Shown here: in pieces, positions 24,620 to 36,094 of the stretch
Position numbering within the stretch: position 1 is the stretch's first letter
How the letters are laid out: each line of letters opens with the position of its first letter
Assembly: GCF_954871325.1 (NCBI RefSeq)
Contig: NC_088775.1
Location: forward strand, 21,677,561-21,741,560
From: Gordionus sp. m RMFG-2023
Lineage: Eukaryota; Nematomorpha; Gordioida; Chordodea; Parachordodidae
Length of the DNA: 64,000 bases
Direction: 5' to 3'
Made by a program: the position numbers and the translations under genes
The notes under the pieces: generated by a model
The model's database searches: none
What the model was told of the DNA's origin: nothing
The model's input: only the letters and a program-made list of their open reading frames with translations

Positions 24620-25960
24620 AAGGGGTCAAATATTTATACAGAGGTTCTGATTGCAATGAAACCTTATCAAATTTTGTAGATAAATTTAAATCATGGAAAT
24701 TTTTTAGAACGATACGTCGCTTATCTAATTTTGATACAATCCTGAATGATCATTTAAATAAGGTCATTCAAAGAAGCAAATTTTGGAAGAAAAAACTTAA
24801 ACTCTTAGGGAAGCTACATCCTAGGGAAAAGGTCCTTTAATTACCATATTATCAAAGACCGTTGGCAAAGTATTTGATGCAATAATATACACGCTTAGAA
24901 AGCGAATTAATAAACAATTAGGAACTAAAGGATTTAGCTTATTTATAATGAATAAATAATAGAACTTTTTGCAGTAGTTTATTTGACTAATTCTTCCGGT
25001 TAAGGACTTTTAGAATTAGATTATTGTCTTTAGGCCTACAATTAAAAATATCATTGGAGAATCTTTTGGATGCAAAAACTACTTCAAAATCCAAAGTTTT
25101 ATTAGAAAAGTTTTGCAAATTTAAAACCGAATTATAGATTACAAATATTTTTTTACAAATATTTTTGAAAATTGAGCCTCTATCAAATTTACAAGCAAGA
25201 AAATTAAACATCTTAACTGCCTGGAAAATGGTTAAATGTTTTTTAAACTTTATAAATTTTCTCTCCATACATATTAAACCTACAAATATAGCATTATCTA
25301 TCTATAAATATTTGGCCGATTATGATACCCGATGGCATATGCATGGAAACTGAAATTACACAGTAGAAAATTAGTAAAAAGAAGATGTGTTTTGAAGGAT
25401 GTTCAGATGAACATCCAAATGACTCATCAAATTTATAGAATTGAAGTGTCTCTATCATCTATCAGACAGGAACCAGTTTTACAGAATTATTTCGCAAAAA
25501 TCAACATCTATTCTATAAGTTTTGATAAAATTAATAGGATAGGCAAAACTAAAGAGACTTTGAAAAGAATCTCTTCTTTAGCATAGGTAGATAGCAGAGT
25601 TGTTAAAAGATACTTTTTAAATGGATCTAGATACAGATACATCGTCTAAAATAATATCTAGATACCGATATTTTATTCAAAAATCTATCTAGACAACTCT
25701 GGTAGATAGTGATAAGCTGCGAGAAGAGCTAATTTAATTTTCTAGAATTTATAACAATCTACTTATTGGCATAAGGAATAGTACTGACGATTTGGTTTAT
25801 AAGAGTGTTACTGAAGGTGCAAAGAAAGAATTTTTAAAAAAGAAAGTTGCAATGGAGGACCTAATACCAAATGCCATAATGCAAGCAATATTTCATATGT
25901 CTATATGAGGCGTAATGCCGAGTTAAAAATTTTACCCGTCCATCTATTATTTATAAAAAA
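24620..25960 (+). other. Unassigned coding-like remnant
   Basis: Plus-strand stretches have protein-like composition: ILSKTVGKVFDAIIYTLRKR (about 24845-24905), RIGKTKETLKRISSLA (about 25530-25585) and EGAKKEFLKKKVAMEDLIPN (about 25815-25875). There are several frame changes. A competing minus-strand frame at 25268-24987 is also open. The family is not recognised; it could be a decayed transposase or a host gene fragment. The last two stretches are separated by the MITE at 25595-25701. Confidence 0.3.
25595..25701. mobile_element. 107-bp hAT MITE with 8-bp duplication
   Basis: It begins CAGAGTTGTT and ends GACAACTCTG. It is flanked by a perfect 8-bp direct repeat, gtagatag at 25587-25594 and 25702-25709. 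The interior has repeated ATCTAGATA motifs. A related stretch (gatgtatctgtatctagata, inverted) occurs at about 22265-22284, so it is a dispersed family. No coding capacity. Confidence 0.9.
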
Positions 25961-26204
25961 AGTTTATATTATAAAATTTAATTTAGCCATTCTTTCAATT
26001 TTTAATCATCTAATAAAAAAAATAATTTAGATTATACCTCTACAAAATTTTTTATAATTTAGGAAATTACTATGTTAAGCATAAAAAAATATTCAATTTA
26101 ATTTATGATTTATTTGATCAAATAAAATATTATGGAAAAAATAGAAATATAAAATTTTTATTATATGTAATTATAATGCAACAATAATAATGAATCGACA
26201 TTTT

Positions 26205-27157
26205 CTGAATTTAAACACGTTCTTCTTTGTTTAAAAATCTTCCAGCAATGCTAAATCCTCGTTCTTAAGAAATACTAACTACAGGAATTGCCAATATTTT
26301 TTTGCAAATCTTGATACCTTTGGCAAATCATTTTCTTGTCGTTTTTACCAAAATAGGATATCCGTTTGAAGTATATCCTCTTCCTCAATTAAGATCTTTA
26401 AATAAAAGTGAAATCAATAATAATAAATTTTAAGAATTTTAATTAATTTTAATAAGCAACTTAAAATTTTGCCAAATTATAAATATCAAAACTGCTTACT
26501 TTAAGATTTAAATATTTTGTTATGTCATTGGGTAGGGTATTCTCCTCTGTAACAACCTCATCCTCCCAACTGTTGTGATTTAATTTTGGCGCGGTTGCCA
26601 TTTATTTCAAACATTGCATTTAATAAGTTGGTAAGCGAATTTTATCATTTATTAATACCCTTTAATTGTATTCTCTTTGCTTTTAGGGATATGTGTAAAA
26701 TCAGATTTTCATCTACGCCGATATATTCTTCTATGCAAATTAAATCCAATATGTTTTTTACTTCATTAATTTCTCTCGACGAAAACATCCACATTTGTCC
26801 GAAATTTGATTTTAAAAATCTTGAAACTTTATGGAGCCTAGATTTCAAATTTTTCAATTATAAAATTTATAGCTCTTTTCTTTATTAAGTCTATTTCTTT
26901 TTTTTTTCTCTCCATTATATCCATATTTATTTGATTATGCTCATGTAAAAGAAGATTATATCTAATTTTTCTTATAAATAAAGAAAAAATGTGCATAAAG
27001 CCCAAAATATAAATTTCATACAATATAAGAACGTTCTGTAGTGTAGGCCTGCAATCGCCCTCGAGAGCATTAGTTGTATCTTTATATGACCAGTACTTTT
27101 AAAACCTCCTTTCCCATAGATCCCATTTTTTAGTCATATCACGAGATGTAAAAACAA
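26205..27157 (-). pseudogene. hAT transposase C-terminal half (minus)
   Basis: Minus reading gives IQLMLSRAIAGLHYRT (about 27090-27025) and long open stretches to 26645. The C-terminal dimerisation block, ILAIPVVSIS followed by ERGFSIAGRFLNK (about 26310-26225), is a classic hAT signature. Frames are broken. It is the continuation of 28962-29945 across the inserted element. Confidence 0.62.
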
Positions 27158-27165
27158 TTCATACT

Positions 27166-28953
27166 AGGCCTATTCAAAAATAATTCGAATATTCGATTCG
27201 ATTCAAATAATTCGAATCTAATCGAATAATTACGAATACGAATAATAAATTATTTGTTTTATCTGAATACGAATAATCTTTTATACGATTCGAATAAAAC
27301 GAATTATACGTAATATTTAATAAATTGTTTATAAATCTAACATTTGTCATTTCTATTTGTTGACCTGCCAATCTGACAGGTGATGTGTTTGTGTTTATAA
27401 AAATTCTAGCACAAATTCAAAAATTTGAAAATTTAAATTTTTATTTGCCACATTTTTTAAATCTCACGAAAAGTTTATTTTTTGAATCTCATAATAAATT
27501 ATATTAAAAATTACATAAACCAGAGGTATATAAAAATATATTACATCTCTACAATAATTATTGTTAGCTAGCCTAATTATTTTAGAGGAGAATGCTTCTG
27601 ATGAAATTATACTTGATGTTGAAGATAAGAAAATTTCCTCACAAAAGAGAGCAATCATATGCGATCAATATCAAATCCTTAAAGACGGTGAAAAGGCTGC
27701 TTGCAATCATTGCAAGAGTATTATAAAATGTAAAGGCAAAACAACATCTCTCTTATTAATCATTATAATAGGTTTCATTCACACCTTAGTAAAAATAATA
27801 ATAAAATTGACATTTTTTTAAAGTCTACACCAAATTCTTCAAAAAAAAAATTAATTTTAAGGATAATTTATTAAAATTATTGATAAATAATAATATACCT
27901 TTTAAAATTATTAATTCAAATGATTTTAAAAATTTTATAAGTGATCTTGATTGTTCTGTAAAATCAATATGCTCCAATACTCTTAAATTGCACATGTATA
28001 ATATATTTGCAGAAAAAGAACAGTTGGTAAAGGAAAAATATATAAAAATAAAAGTCAGATTAATTTTTCATCTGACATTTGGACTAGCAACACAGGTTCC
28101 TTTTTTAGGGCTAACAGCCCATTTTATTGATGATAATTTTAAAATAAATAACATAATTTTGAATGTCAGTCCAATAAATGAAACACATTCAGGTGAAAAT
28201 ATATTTAAAGCCTTTGTTAAAATAATAAAATTTATAATTTAGAGAATAAAATTTTTTTATATAACTTTAGATAATGCAACTAATAATAAAACATTTATTG
28301 ATACATTTTCTTTAAAATATCCATTAATAAAAATAGGGCACATCAGATGCTTTGCCCATGTAATTAATTTAATATCCAAAGAAATTTTAAAAATTTTAGA
28401 TCCTTCAATTCTAAAACTAAGAAACATTATTAGAATGATTCGTATGTGGTGGAAGGCAAATGCATATCGGATCCCCATGCTCTCGAAAATGGCAAGGGAT
28501 TATCTATCTATACAAGGAACATCAACTGCTTGTGAAAGGCTTTTCTCAGTTGGAACTAATTTATTGTCAAAAAACCGCATGTTATATAAGGAAGAAAATA
28601 AAAGAAAAACTCTTTGCCTTAAAAATTGGCTTAAATTATAAATTAAATTAATAATATACATTTTATTTTGTTTATAACTTGATTATATATTATTTATTAT
28701 CAGATTATTGATTACATTTTATTATAATTTTTTCTGTTTAAAATCAAATTTGTAATAAAAAAATTTGTCAATATATTTGAGTATGATTTATTTTATTAAA
28801 AAAATTAATTCGAATTATTCGAAATATTCGAATCGAATACAAATAGTAGATTTTATTATTCGTACGAATTCAAATAGTAAATTATTCGATTCGTTTAACG
28901 AATCGAATATGAATAATGCACTATTCGATTCGAATTCGTTTTTGAATAGGTAC
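27166..28953 (+). mobile_element. ZBED-type hAT, internally deleted, nested in another hAT
   Basis: Inverted termini share CCTATTCAAAAA near both ends (left 27169-27180, right complement 28950-28939). Flanking 8-mers ttcatact (27158-27165) and ttcataca (28954-28961) match at 7 of 8. Both ends are packed with ATTCGAAT-type repeats (27176-27315 and 28803-28945), a strong subterminal signature. The interior encodes a shortened ZBED-like transposase. It is about 1.8 kb, shorter than a full element, so it was probably mobilised in trans or decayed by deletion. Confidence 0.85.
27561..28638 (+). pseudogene. ZBED-like hAT transposase, deleted and frameshifted
   Basis: The N-terminal BED finger is visible: CDQYQILKDGEKAACNHCKS (about 27660-27720), then HYNRFHSHL in another frame. 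The next block is IPFKIINSNDFKNFISDLDC (27895-27950), with LTAHFIDDNFKINNIIL (about 28110-28165) and THSGENIFKAF. Then HIRCFAHVINLISKEIL (about 28340-28390). The C-terminal domain is WWKANAYRIPMLSKMARDYL and STACERLFSVG (28447-28560). The large insertion domain between the core and the C-terminus is missing, and there are at least three frame breaks. The order is that of ZBED transposases. Confidence 0.8.
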
Positions 28954-28961
28954 TTCATACA

Positions 28962-29945
28962 TTATAAAAATTTTGCAGCTGCCAAAATAATATTAATCTC
29001 GAGAGCATTTTTCAAAATAAAAGTTGGTTTGAATGCATTGCTAAGTATTGTGCTCAATATATGTGCTGAACAGTTTAGTCTATTAAATCAATATTTGAAA
29101 AAAATAAACGGATATAGTTTTCTAAATATGGGTGTTTTTTAATTAGATGTAAACAGAATCTCTCAAAAATTATTATAATATCTATCTAATAGATATTTTA
29201 TAAAATTACTAAAAAATTTACCCTTCTAACGCCTTTTAATATTTGCTCCTTGATCAGTTACAAAGATGAGCTTGGAAATATTCTAGAGGAACACCAAGTT
29301 TTAAAAATTTTTTGAATAATTCTTTAAATATATTTTCTCCCGTCTTTTTTTCCTCTTGAAATTGTGAAATAAAAAGAATTTTTTTTTTCTAATATCCAAT
29401 TATGTATAAAATGGATTGATAGCGGTTTTAATAAAATTTTCACACCATATATCAGTAATACATGAGCAAATGGAATTTTTTATCATTTCTCCAATTTTAG
29501 GAAATAATATTTCCTTATGATCCTTAGTAACTTTGGCTACGTGCCTGCTAACTGTTGTGGAGATGGAATAATTTTTTCTACATTCAATTTTCCATAGGTG
29601 GCCCCTAAGTCGGCAAATCTTTGTAAAGGATTTACAAATCCAGGTCTTTGAATGGCTTGAAATGGCCTAAAAAAATTGAGAATAATTTAATAAAAATTAA
29701 TGCATCTAGCACAACATTCTAAAATTGGCAATTTGACCCGATTTTATCATTTTGTTTAATTGAGAATTGTTTTTTTTTTTAAATATCCGATTATTTTTTT
29801 TATTATATATCAAATTTTCATAATTTACTAATGACATTGATGCTGAAGGAAGAAGAATATACCACTTTTGTTATTATATTTATAGATGGATTCGCATTTA
29901 TTGCAGCGAATCCAATCTAGCTTTTTGTCATTTTCATCGAAAATG
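28962..29945 (-). pseudogene. hAT transposase N-terminal half (minus)
   Basis: Minus reading from about 29945: FDENDKKLDWIRCNKCESIY, a BED-type finger with C-x2-C, followed by a later H-x-CH. Then PFQAIQRPGFVNPLQRFADL (about 29670-29610) and GATYGKLNVEKIIPSP (about 29608-29560), the conserved start of ZBED-like hAT transposases, followed by further matching residues in two other frames down to about 29230. Several frame changes. Continuation beyond the nested element is at 27157-26205. Confidence 0.65.
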
Positions 29946-29960
29946 CTAAATTGTTTTCAT

Positions 29961-31230
29961 ATTGAAGATTTGAATTTATTATTATCTGAATCGTTTTCTT
30001 TTAACTTGTAAAAATTATTTTTTTTTTAGATATATATTTTTTATTCATAATATAATTTAAAAATTAAATTAAATTAAAAAATATTTTTTGTTATAAATTA
30101 TGTTATAAAAAATAAAATTTATGGACATTTTAATTTTTAATATCCAAAAAAATTCATATGACTTTTTTTTATTAATATTTACTTAAATGATTTTAAATAA
30201 CAAAAATTTTAAATATTTTTAACCCGCCCGTTTTTTAAATTTTTTAACCTGCCCACCCATCACGCCCATAGTTTAAAATATTTTAACCAGCCCGCCTGCC
30301 CGTTCTTAAAAGTTTTTTAGAGGCCACTTGGATGGGCGGACGTGGGCTGGAGGGCCGACCCACTCAATGCAGACTAGTGCATATATCTGCATATAATCGC
30401 CTGAGAATTAGATTATTCTATATCCACTTTTTGTCTAAAATTACTTTTTTAAATAAATAATTTTTTTATAATTATGCTATTCTATTTACATAAAAAAAAT
30501 TAAAATTAATATAAAATAAGTTAAATCATAGCAAATATAAGGTTAAATATCCTAATGAAAACAATAGAAACTTAATTTAGACCAGAGGTGGACTGGTTTT
30601 TAGAAATATCTCGCATTATATATGAGAATTGTGAGGTTATTGGTAGTATTTATATTTTCTAATAGAACTTTTAACTCAGAGGTATCCCCGCATGATTCAG
30701 TCGAAGCCTCTCTTTAATAATTATATTGGCCATTATAATTTATAAAGTAATAACAATAGATTCACTAAATAATTATCTACAGTCAGTAAGTACTAATAGA
30801 ATGGATGCACAAAAATTGTATTAATTCCACAATTAATATATTAAAAAACAAATAAGTTATTATTTTAATTTGAAAGGAATTATGACTGATAAACTTATAC
30901 CAATATTTAATCTCATCCTTCAAAAGTCATCAAGGGTACTTAAAACGCTTATAAATCTTTAGGATTTTTTGGCGATACCAATGTGCAATTTGATTGTAAA
31001 AAGGACTCCAATTGGAGTTTTTTGAAAAAGAATTATTATGAAAATATTGTATATCGTTTTTTAGAAGATTTACACAAGACGATTATAATCTTTTATGATG
31101 TTTTAAACATTATCCTCCCCCTTAACCCTGATTATTTTATTAGATAAAATGGCATAATTAGAATCATTATTAAACTTAAATATGAAAACTTTAGATCATG
31201 AATAGAAATAGCAAAAGGATTATTAATTAT
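29961..31230. other. No gene; GC-rich repeat patch
   Basis: AT-rich apart from 30215-30375, where acccgcccg/aacctgcccacccat motifs recur and a ggatgggcggacgtgggctgg stretch mirrors them. They may be the subterminal repeats of the adjacent minus-strand hAT. Nothing else is identifiable. Confidence 0.4.
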
Positions 31231-32194
31231 TAGTGATGTAACTAGTTACATTTTGGCTAAAAAATAACTGTAACTAGTTATATTTTTAAAATTGTAACTA
31301 GTTATAATTTTTGAAATGTAACTGCCAAAAGTAACTAGTTACTTTTAAAGATATATTCAAATAATAAATTTTATTATCATGTTGTGATAAATTAATTTTA
31401 AATTAAATTTATTTTTTAAATTAAATTTATTAATTTAAAATTTTGTGAAAACTGATTGTTATAAATTCCCGTTCAAATTTACCTTAATACCTCAAAGTGA
31501 ATCCCAGACGAATGAATCATGCTTAAAACCAACATCACTTGATGTAGTTGGATTTTTTGACCTAAAGCGCCAAAATATTCTGGATAATGAACTTATAGAA
31601 AACTTTATCAAATCTAATAACAACACTTTTTCTTTATATAACGATTTTCCAAAGTTAAAATTACTCTTTATTAAATATAATGTTGTTCTAACATCAAGTG
31701 CTCCCGTAGAGCGCTTGTTCAGTCTAGGTAAGCTCATTTTTGGAGATAAACGAGCACGTCTCCTAGATAATAACTTTGAAATTAATTTGTTGTTAAAAGC
31801 AAATAAACATTTATTAGATTCTAATTTTTATGAAAAATAAATGTAATTTTTTTCAATGCAAATATATATTTTTATATTCGATGTAAATATTCAATTTTGC
31901 GATATTTTTTTATATAAATAAATTGTATATTATTTTAAATAACTGATTATACTTTGTTTATCCTAATTTTTTTTTATATTAAATAAATGCATTCAATAAA
32001 TTAATAATGCGCATATGAATGATGTATAAAGTAAGTAACTAATTACTTTTGAAAATAACTGTAACTAATAACTAGTTACTTTTGTAAAAATGTAATTAGT
32101 AACTGTAACTAGTTATGTTTTTGCCAATGTAACTGGTAACTGTAACTAGTAACTGTAACTAGTTATGTTTCAAAAGTAACTTTTAACATCACTA
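31231..32194 (+). mobile_element. Deleted hAT with TAACTAGTTAC repeats
   Basis: It starts TAGTGATGT and ends ACATCACTA (9-bp inverted terminus). It has dense GTAACTAGTTAC repeats at both ends (31235-31350 and 32030-32185). Only the C-terminal part of the transposase remains. It is the same family as 4851-6585. No matching 8-bp duplication was found; the right flank is the gypsy fragment. Confidence 0.8.
31445..31840 (+). pseudogene. hAT transposase C-terminal domain only
   Basis: An open frame of 131 codons encodes the dimerisation domain: LLFIKYNVVLTSSAPVERLF, then SLGKLIFGDKRARL and NNFEINLLLKANKHLL. The dimerisation helix and the conserved S-x-P-x-E-R-x-F core are intact. The catalytic core and the DNA-binding domain are absent. 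The ATG at 31445 is simply the first in frame. It might be expressed as a stand-alone domain, but nothing shows that. Confidence 0.75.
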
Positions 32195-32214
32195 TCTGAG
32201 GGAGCAAAAGAACG

Positions 32215-33036
32215 GAGTTCATGTCCTCATATTAATTTAAAATTTGGTGGGCAAATGGTTGAAATGTTATTTGATACTGGGGCAAGTATTTCAATAATGT
32301 CTAGGGAAAATTTTTATAAATATTGGCCTAATGGTATTGTCGAGAGACAAAATATGTGTATAAAACAATTTGATGGATCTGAAATCAAAGTTTTGGGTAG
32401 AACTCAGTGGGATGTTATTTTCCATGATATTCCTGTAATTTTGGATTTATAGATAGTGAATAAAAATGTTGAAACAATTATGGGTTGGGATTGGATTAGC
32501 AAACTTGGACCTAGAAATAATTATTGGGATTTTTTATCATTGATAGTGAATTGGCTAGAGATAATGCCGAAAGAAAAATAATGGCTAATGAAGTCAGGGA
32601 AAAGCTTAAAGAAAGTAAAATGAATAAATTAATGAGTGAAGTAAAAGAATATATAGTTAATAATAATATTTGTGAATATCCTACAAAATCCATGATAGAT
32701 TCAAATCAATATGAGATCAATAATGAAATTGATAATGATAAAAAAATTAATAATGAAATTAATGAATTAAATAGAGTTAAAAATGCTATACCTATTTTAG
32801 TGGAAAAATATTATATAATTTTTGAAGACACTTTGGGATGTCTAAATGATTATCAAGTGGATTTGAAATTAAAAGAGGGATTTTCACCTATTTTCTTAGC
32901 GTGTCGTAGAGTTCCTTTTGAGTGGAAAAGGGAAATCAACGAAGAATTAGATAAATGGGTTAATGATGGTATTATTATTCCTGTGGAATATAGTGAATGG
33001 GCTACACCATTAGTACCTGCCCAGTCCAACCCATAA
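32215..33036 (+). mobile_element. Ty3/gypsy fossil fragment
   Basis: Holds an aspartic protease region (FDTGASISIMS at about 32272) followed by a spacer and the beginning of a reverse transcriptase (EWKREINEELDKWVNDGI, about 32920-32975). It is a truncated piece, without LTRs, the rest of pol or integrase, and it is broken in a few places besides. It is a different family from the gypsy at 14972-18717, judging by the acidic, asparagine-rich spacer. Confidence 0.8.
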
Positions 33037-33720
33037 TAATTTTGAAAAAATTGTCCCAAGCCTAGAGATATTAAATTTATAATTAATGAATGAGAAATCT
33101 TTGATTTACCAATTAATCTATATATGCAAAAAAAACATGTGAATTAGTAATAAGGGAAACTGAGAAAGCCTGTGCAAACCACCTATTAGAGAATCATGAC
33201 AAAATAAGGTCTGCCCTAATATTATTATAAGAAATAAAAAATATTACCTCGTATTATTGGAGATAACTCCTATTTAGTAAATAATGTATTACTTTGACAA
33301 TTGTTTTTAATATGGTCTCCTACAGTTGCATAGAAAACTTAAGTTATAGGAACATCTGTTAAATTGAATTTCTATATAAAATATTAATAATTTGTAATAT
33401 TTTGTAAATAGATATATTTAATGTATATTAACATAAGACTTAACATTAAAAATCCCAATCAATATTAATAATTTGTAATATTTTGTAAATAATGTATTAC
33501 TTTTTCCAAGCATGCAAGATCTTAATAATTTAAAAAGATTTTCTTGAGCCCATCTCACAAGTAAATTGAATTTCTATAAAAAATATTAATAATTTGTAAT
33601 ATTTAGTAAATAATGTATTACTTTAACAATTGATTTTAATATGGTCCTACAGTTGCATAAAAAATTAAGTTATAGGATCATCTGTTTGTATAAAATAAAT
33701 AAATAAAATCAACAAATAAA
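33037..33720. repeat. Duplicated AT-rich segments
   Basis: A block containing gtattacttt..caattg.ttttaatatgg and tacagttgcata occurs at about 33280-33360 and again at 33600-33690. A second block (aaattgaatttctat..attaataatttgtaat) occurs at about 33360-33412, partly at 33460-33500, and at 33551-33605. So two units are duplicated and interleaved. 33015-33115 also resembles 36560-36680. No coding content. Confidence 0.6.
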
Positions 33721-33734
33721 AAAAAATAAAAATA

Positions 33735-33810
33735 AGTACCGATGGCATGACGTAGCGATGACATGACGTCACGATGACGTAGTGAGGACATCGGAAAATT
33801 ATAATATAGA
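33735..33810 (-). repeat. Solo Helitron 5' terminus
   Basis: Read minus from 33810 it starts TCTATATTATAATTTTCC, followed by TACGTCAT/TGACGTCA repeats, matching the 5' ends of Helitrons A (54548) and B (43273). No Rep-helicase sequence follows toward lower coordinates, so this is a truncated or non-autonomous copy; I could not locate its 3' end. Confidence 0.75.
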
Positions 33811-34034
33811 TTAGTAAAATTTAATATAATATTAACTGTATCAAATACGTCTATAAAAGTGGCATTTTATCTAATATTTTATAACCAACTGTGTATAATA
33901 GAGTATTATAAACTCTATGTCAATTTACTTACTTTTTATAAAATATTATTTGGACCTTAAAAATATTTTTAGGAATAGGTACGATAATTAAATTTAAAAA
34001 TAATATACAGTTAATTAGTCATTTTAAACTTGAC

Positions 34035-34780
34035 TAATTACTATAGGAATAATCGAGCGAAACCCACTAAACCTAGGTGAGGAACGCGTTTGAAGGAGAA
34101 AATAGCCTTTCTAACATCGCTTGTGGTATAAGTGGCAGTAATTAAAGGAGCTCCAGGGTAAGACAATGTTTCGTCCTTAAGATTATGTGAATGGTGTTTT
34201 AGGAGAGCTTGATATGCTTGATCGTAGGGAGCTAGCTTATTGTCAGAGGTTGCCAAGCGTATGGAGGAATTAACATTCAGGTTATCCAGTTTTTTAGATA
34301 TTAGCCTAACCTGCAGGTCATTTTTGTTGTCATCACCCTTAAAGGATGTGGAAATTGATTAATGGAGGGGTAGATATTTTCATCCTTGCTCGGTCAGGAA
34401 TTTTTTGCTGTCAGGATCAGGAACATGTAAGGTAGTAAAGGCAAATAACAGGGTGTCTAGCCAGTCTTTTACAGAAGAATAATTATTTATCAAGGAAGTC
34501 AAGTTTTTCGACAGGTGTCTTGCAACTTGAAGCCTTGCTCCCTTAGTTATGCATGAAATGACAAATGGTTTTGGTGTCACAAAAAATATTTCTACATCTG
34601 TGGAGTCGGCTGAATCAAATAGAAACATTTGCGCCATTGGAGGTAGCTGTTGAACTAGTAAGCACATCAGCCAATAATGATGACTATGGGTTGTTTAGTT
34701 GTGAGGGCAAGGGCAGGCCATTAAGAGTTTGAGGAATGGCTTGTGTTAAGATAAGTAGCGCAGATGAGATAGTAATAGCC
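34035..34780 (-). pseudogene. LINE fragment covering the region before the RT
   Basis: Minus reading gives ARLQVARHLSKNLTSLINNY, DWLDTLLFAFTTLHVPDPDS (34570-34400), then LAPYDQAYQALLKHHSHN and ITATYTTSDVRKAIFSFKRV (34240-34080). These match the region of the same LINE family that precedes and enters the reverse transcriptase. It is a different portion from the copies at 6.9-13.3 kb. A few frame changes; truncated at both ends. Confidence 0.7.
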
Positions 34781-35034
34781 CAATTTGGTTACTTTAAGTT
34801 TATAACACATTGGGCAGTTATTACATTAAAAGAAAGAATTACACTATAAAATTAATCCTAATATTTAAAAACTATGTGAAGATTATTTAAAATCATTTAT
34901 TTATTAAAAGGATTGGCTTGACTACTATTTTTTACATAAAAAATTTAGGTTCATGTAATACTTTATTGCAATTAATTAAACCATTTATACAAATATTATT
35001 AATCATATATAATATTATAATATATCAATCATAA

Positions 35035-35340
35035 ATATCCTCATACCAAAATACCCAGCAATCATTCTCGAACTTTCCTCCATCTCCAAAACCATATGAT
35101 CCCGATAAATGATTCTCGAATATCTCTGTGTTAGGTAGCTAATCATTACATCTCTCACCCACCTCCTTTATCCAATCCAAAACATCCTCGTGCAGTCGCA
35201 AACCTTGGATGGTCCCAATGGCTTTAAATTTTGAACGGTCCTTGAGGATCCCGGTATCGCTTGGATGGTATAGGTCGCCATAACAAATTCCGCACACACA
35301 ATTGGGAACATGAGTAACATGTGTAGAGGTCACATGGCGT
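35035..35340 (-). other. Coding-like exon, function unknown, partly duplicated at 55190-55325
   Basis: On the minus strand a GC-richer stretch reads PNCVCGICYGDLYHPSDTGI, LKDRSKFKAIGTIQGLRLHE and DVLDWIKEVGERCND. After a stop it continues in the same frame, LPNTEIFENHLSGSYGFGDG, to WYEDIYD. The second part is nearly repeated at 55325-55190. In that copy the match begins right after an ATTAG that looks like a splice acceptor, so this may be two joined exons with a lost intron. The tryptophan and glycine pattern suggests a real globular protein, but I recognise no family. Confidence 0.5.
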
Positions 35341-35429
35341 TATACGTTGGACGGTCTTTGCATGAGGTTACTGTAACCACATCCATCCATTTACTCAATA
35401 TCTTATTCCTTATTATTATTAACGAATCT

Positions 35430-35608
35430 AGGAAAATAATTCCCCGAAAAAAATCCCCATTTTTTAAGATATTAAAAATTACAAAATTAATAATATAGGA
35501 GAAATAATTCCTTATAAATATATCCACTAAAAATTTTGAGAAAATCAATTCAGGGGATTTTTTTTCTAAAAATTATTATTGGGGATTTTTTTTCGGGGAA
35601 TTATTTTT
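35430..35608. mobile_element. Small inverted-repeat element (MITE-like)
   Basis: aaataattccccgaaaaaaa at 35434 is mirrored by its reverse complement at about 35580-35605, giving inverted repeats of nearly 30 bp around a roughly 115-bp AT-rich core. An 'attattaac' occurs near both ends but not exactly at the borders. Non-coding. Confidence 0.7.
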
Positions 35609-35865
35609 CGCTTACCATTATTAACTGAGTAGTCATCATTACCTGTTATGTCGACGAGCCTCCGTTTGACTATTCACTTATAACTTGAATCTGCTCGGCA
35701 ACTACCCCCAAGTATCTTCGATGGAGGACATTGAATCTAATTTTTATTCGAAAAGAGGGTAATGACTATGGTCGTTAATTCATAGCTCCCCTCATCCTCA
35801 TATTCAACCTCTATAGTTTATAATTGATTAACCATAGTCCCATCATTATTTTTTAATTACGTCTA

Positions 35866-36020
35866 ATTAGTCGGGGTCTTTTATCAGGAATCATTTCCAT
35901 ATGTTCAAATTAGCCAGGTTCTTTTATCAATATTTTTTTTCCCAATGTCCAAATTAGCCAGGTTTTTTTATCAGTAACCTTTTTCTAAATATCCAAATTT
36001 GCCAGGTTCTTTTATTAGTA
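35866..36020. repeat. Minisatellite, period about 45 bp, four units
   Basis: The core gccaggttcttttatca (with variants) recurs at about 35866, 35911, 35955 and 36000 with a spacing of 44-45 bp. Units differ by several bases. No coding content. Confidence 0.75.
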
Positions 36021-36094
36021 ACCTTTCCCCCGACGTTTAGATTATAAACCAATGTAAATGTCACTATATCATTAGTATCCATGTTTTAACAATG

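Larger units (their letters stand above)
26190..29960 (-). mobile_element. hAT transposon interrupted by another hAT
   Basis: Minus-strand transposase blocks flank the inserted element at 27166-28953. Upstream (higher coordinates) are a BED-like finger and the N-terminal region; downstream is the C-terminal domain. Exact termini were not found. GC-rich repeats (acccgcccg, gcccacccatcacgccc) at 30215-30375 may be its 5' subterminal region. All frames are broken. Confidence 0.65.

Noticed and set aside
31223-32202. 8-bp duplication around the short hAT at 31231-32194
   Set aside because: The flanks (ttaattat and tctgaggg) differ; boundaries rest on the inverted termini alone.
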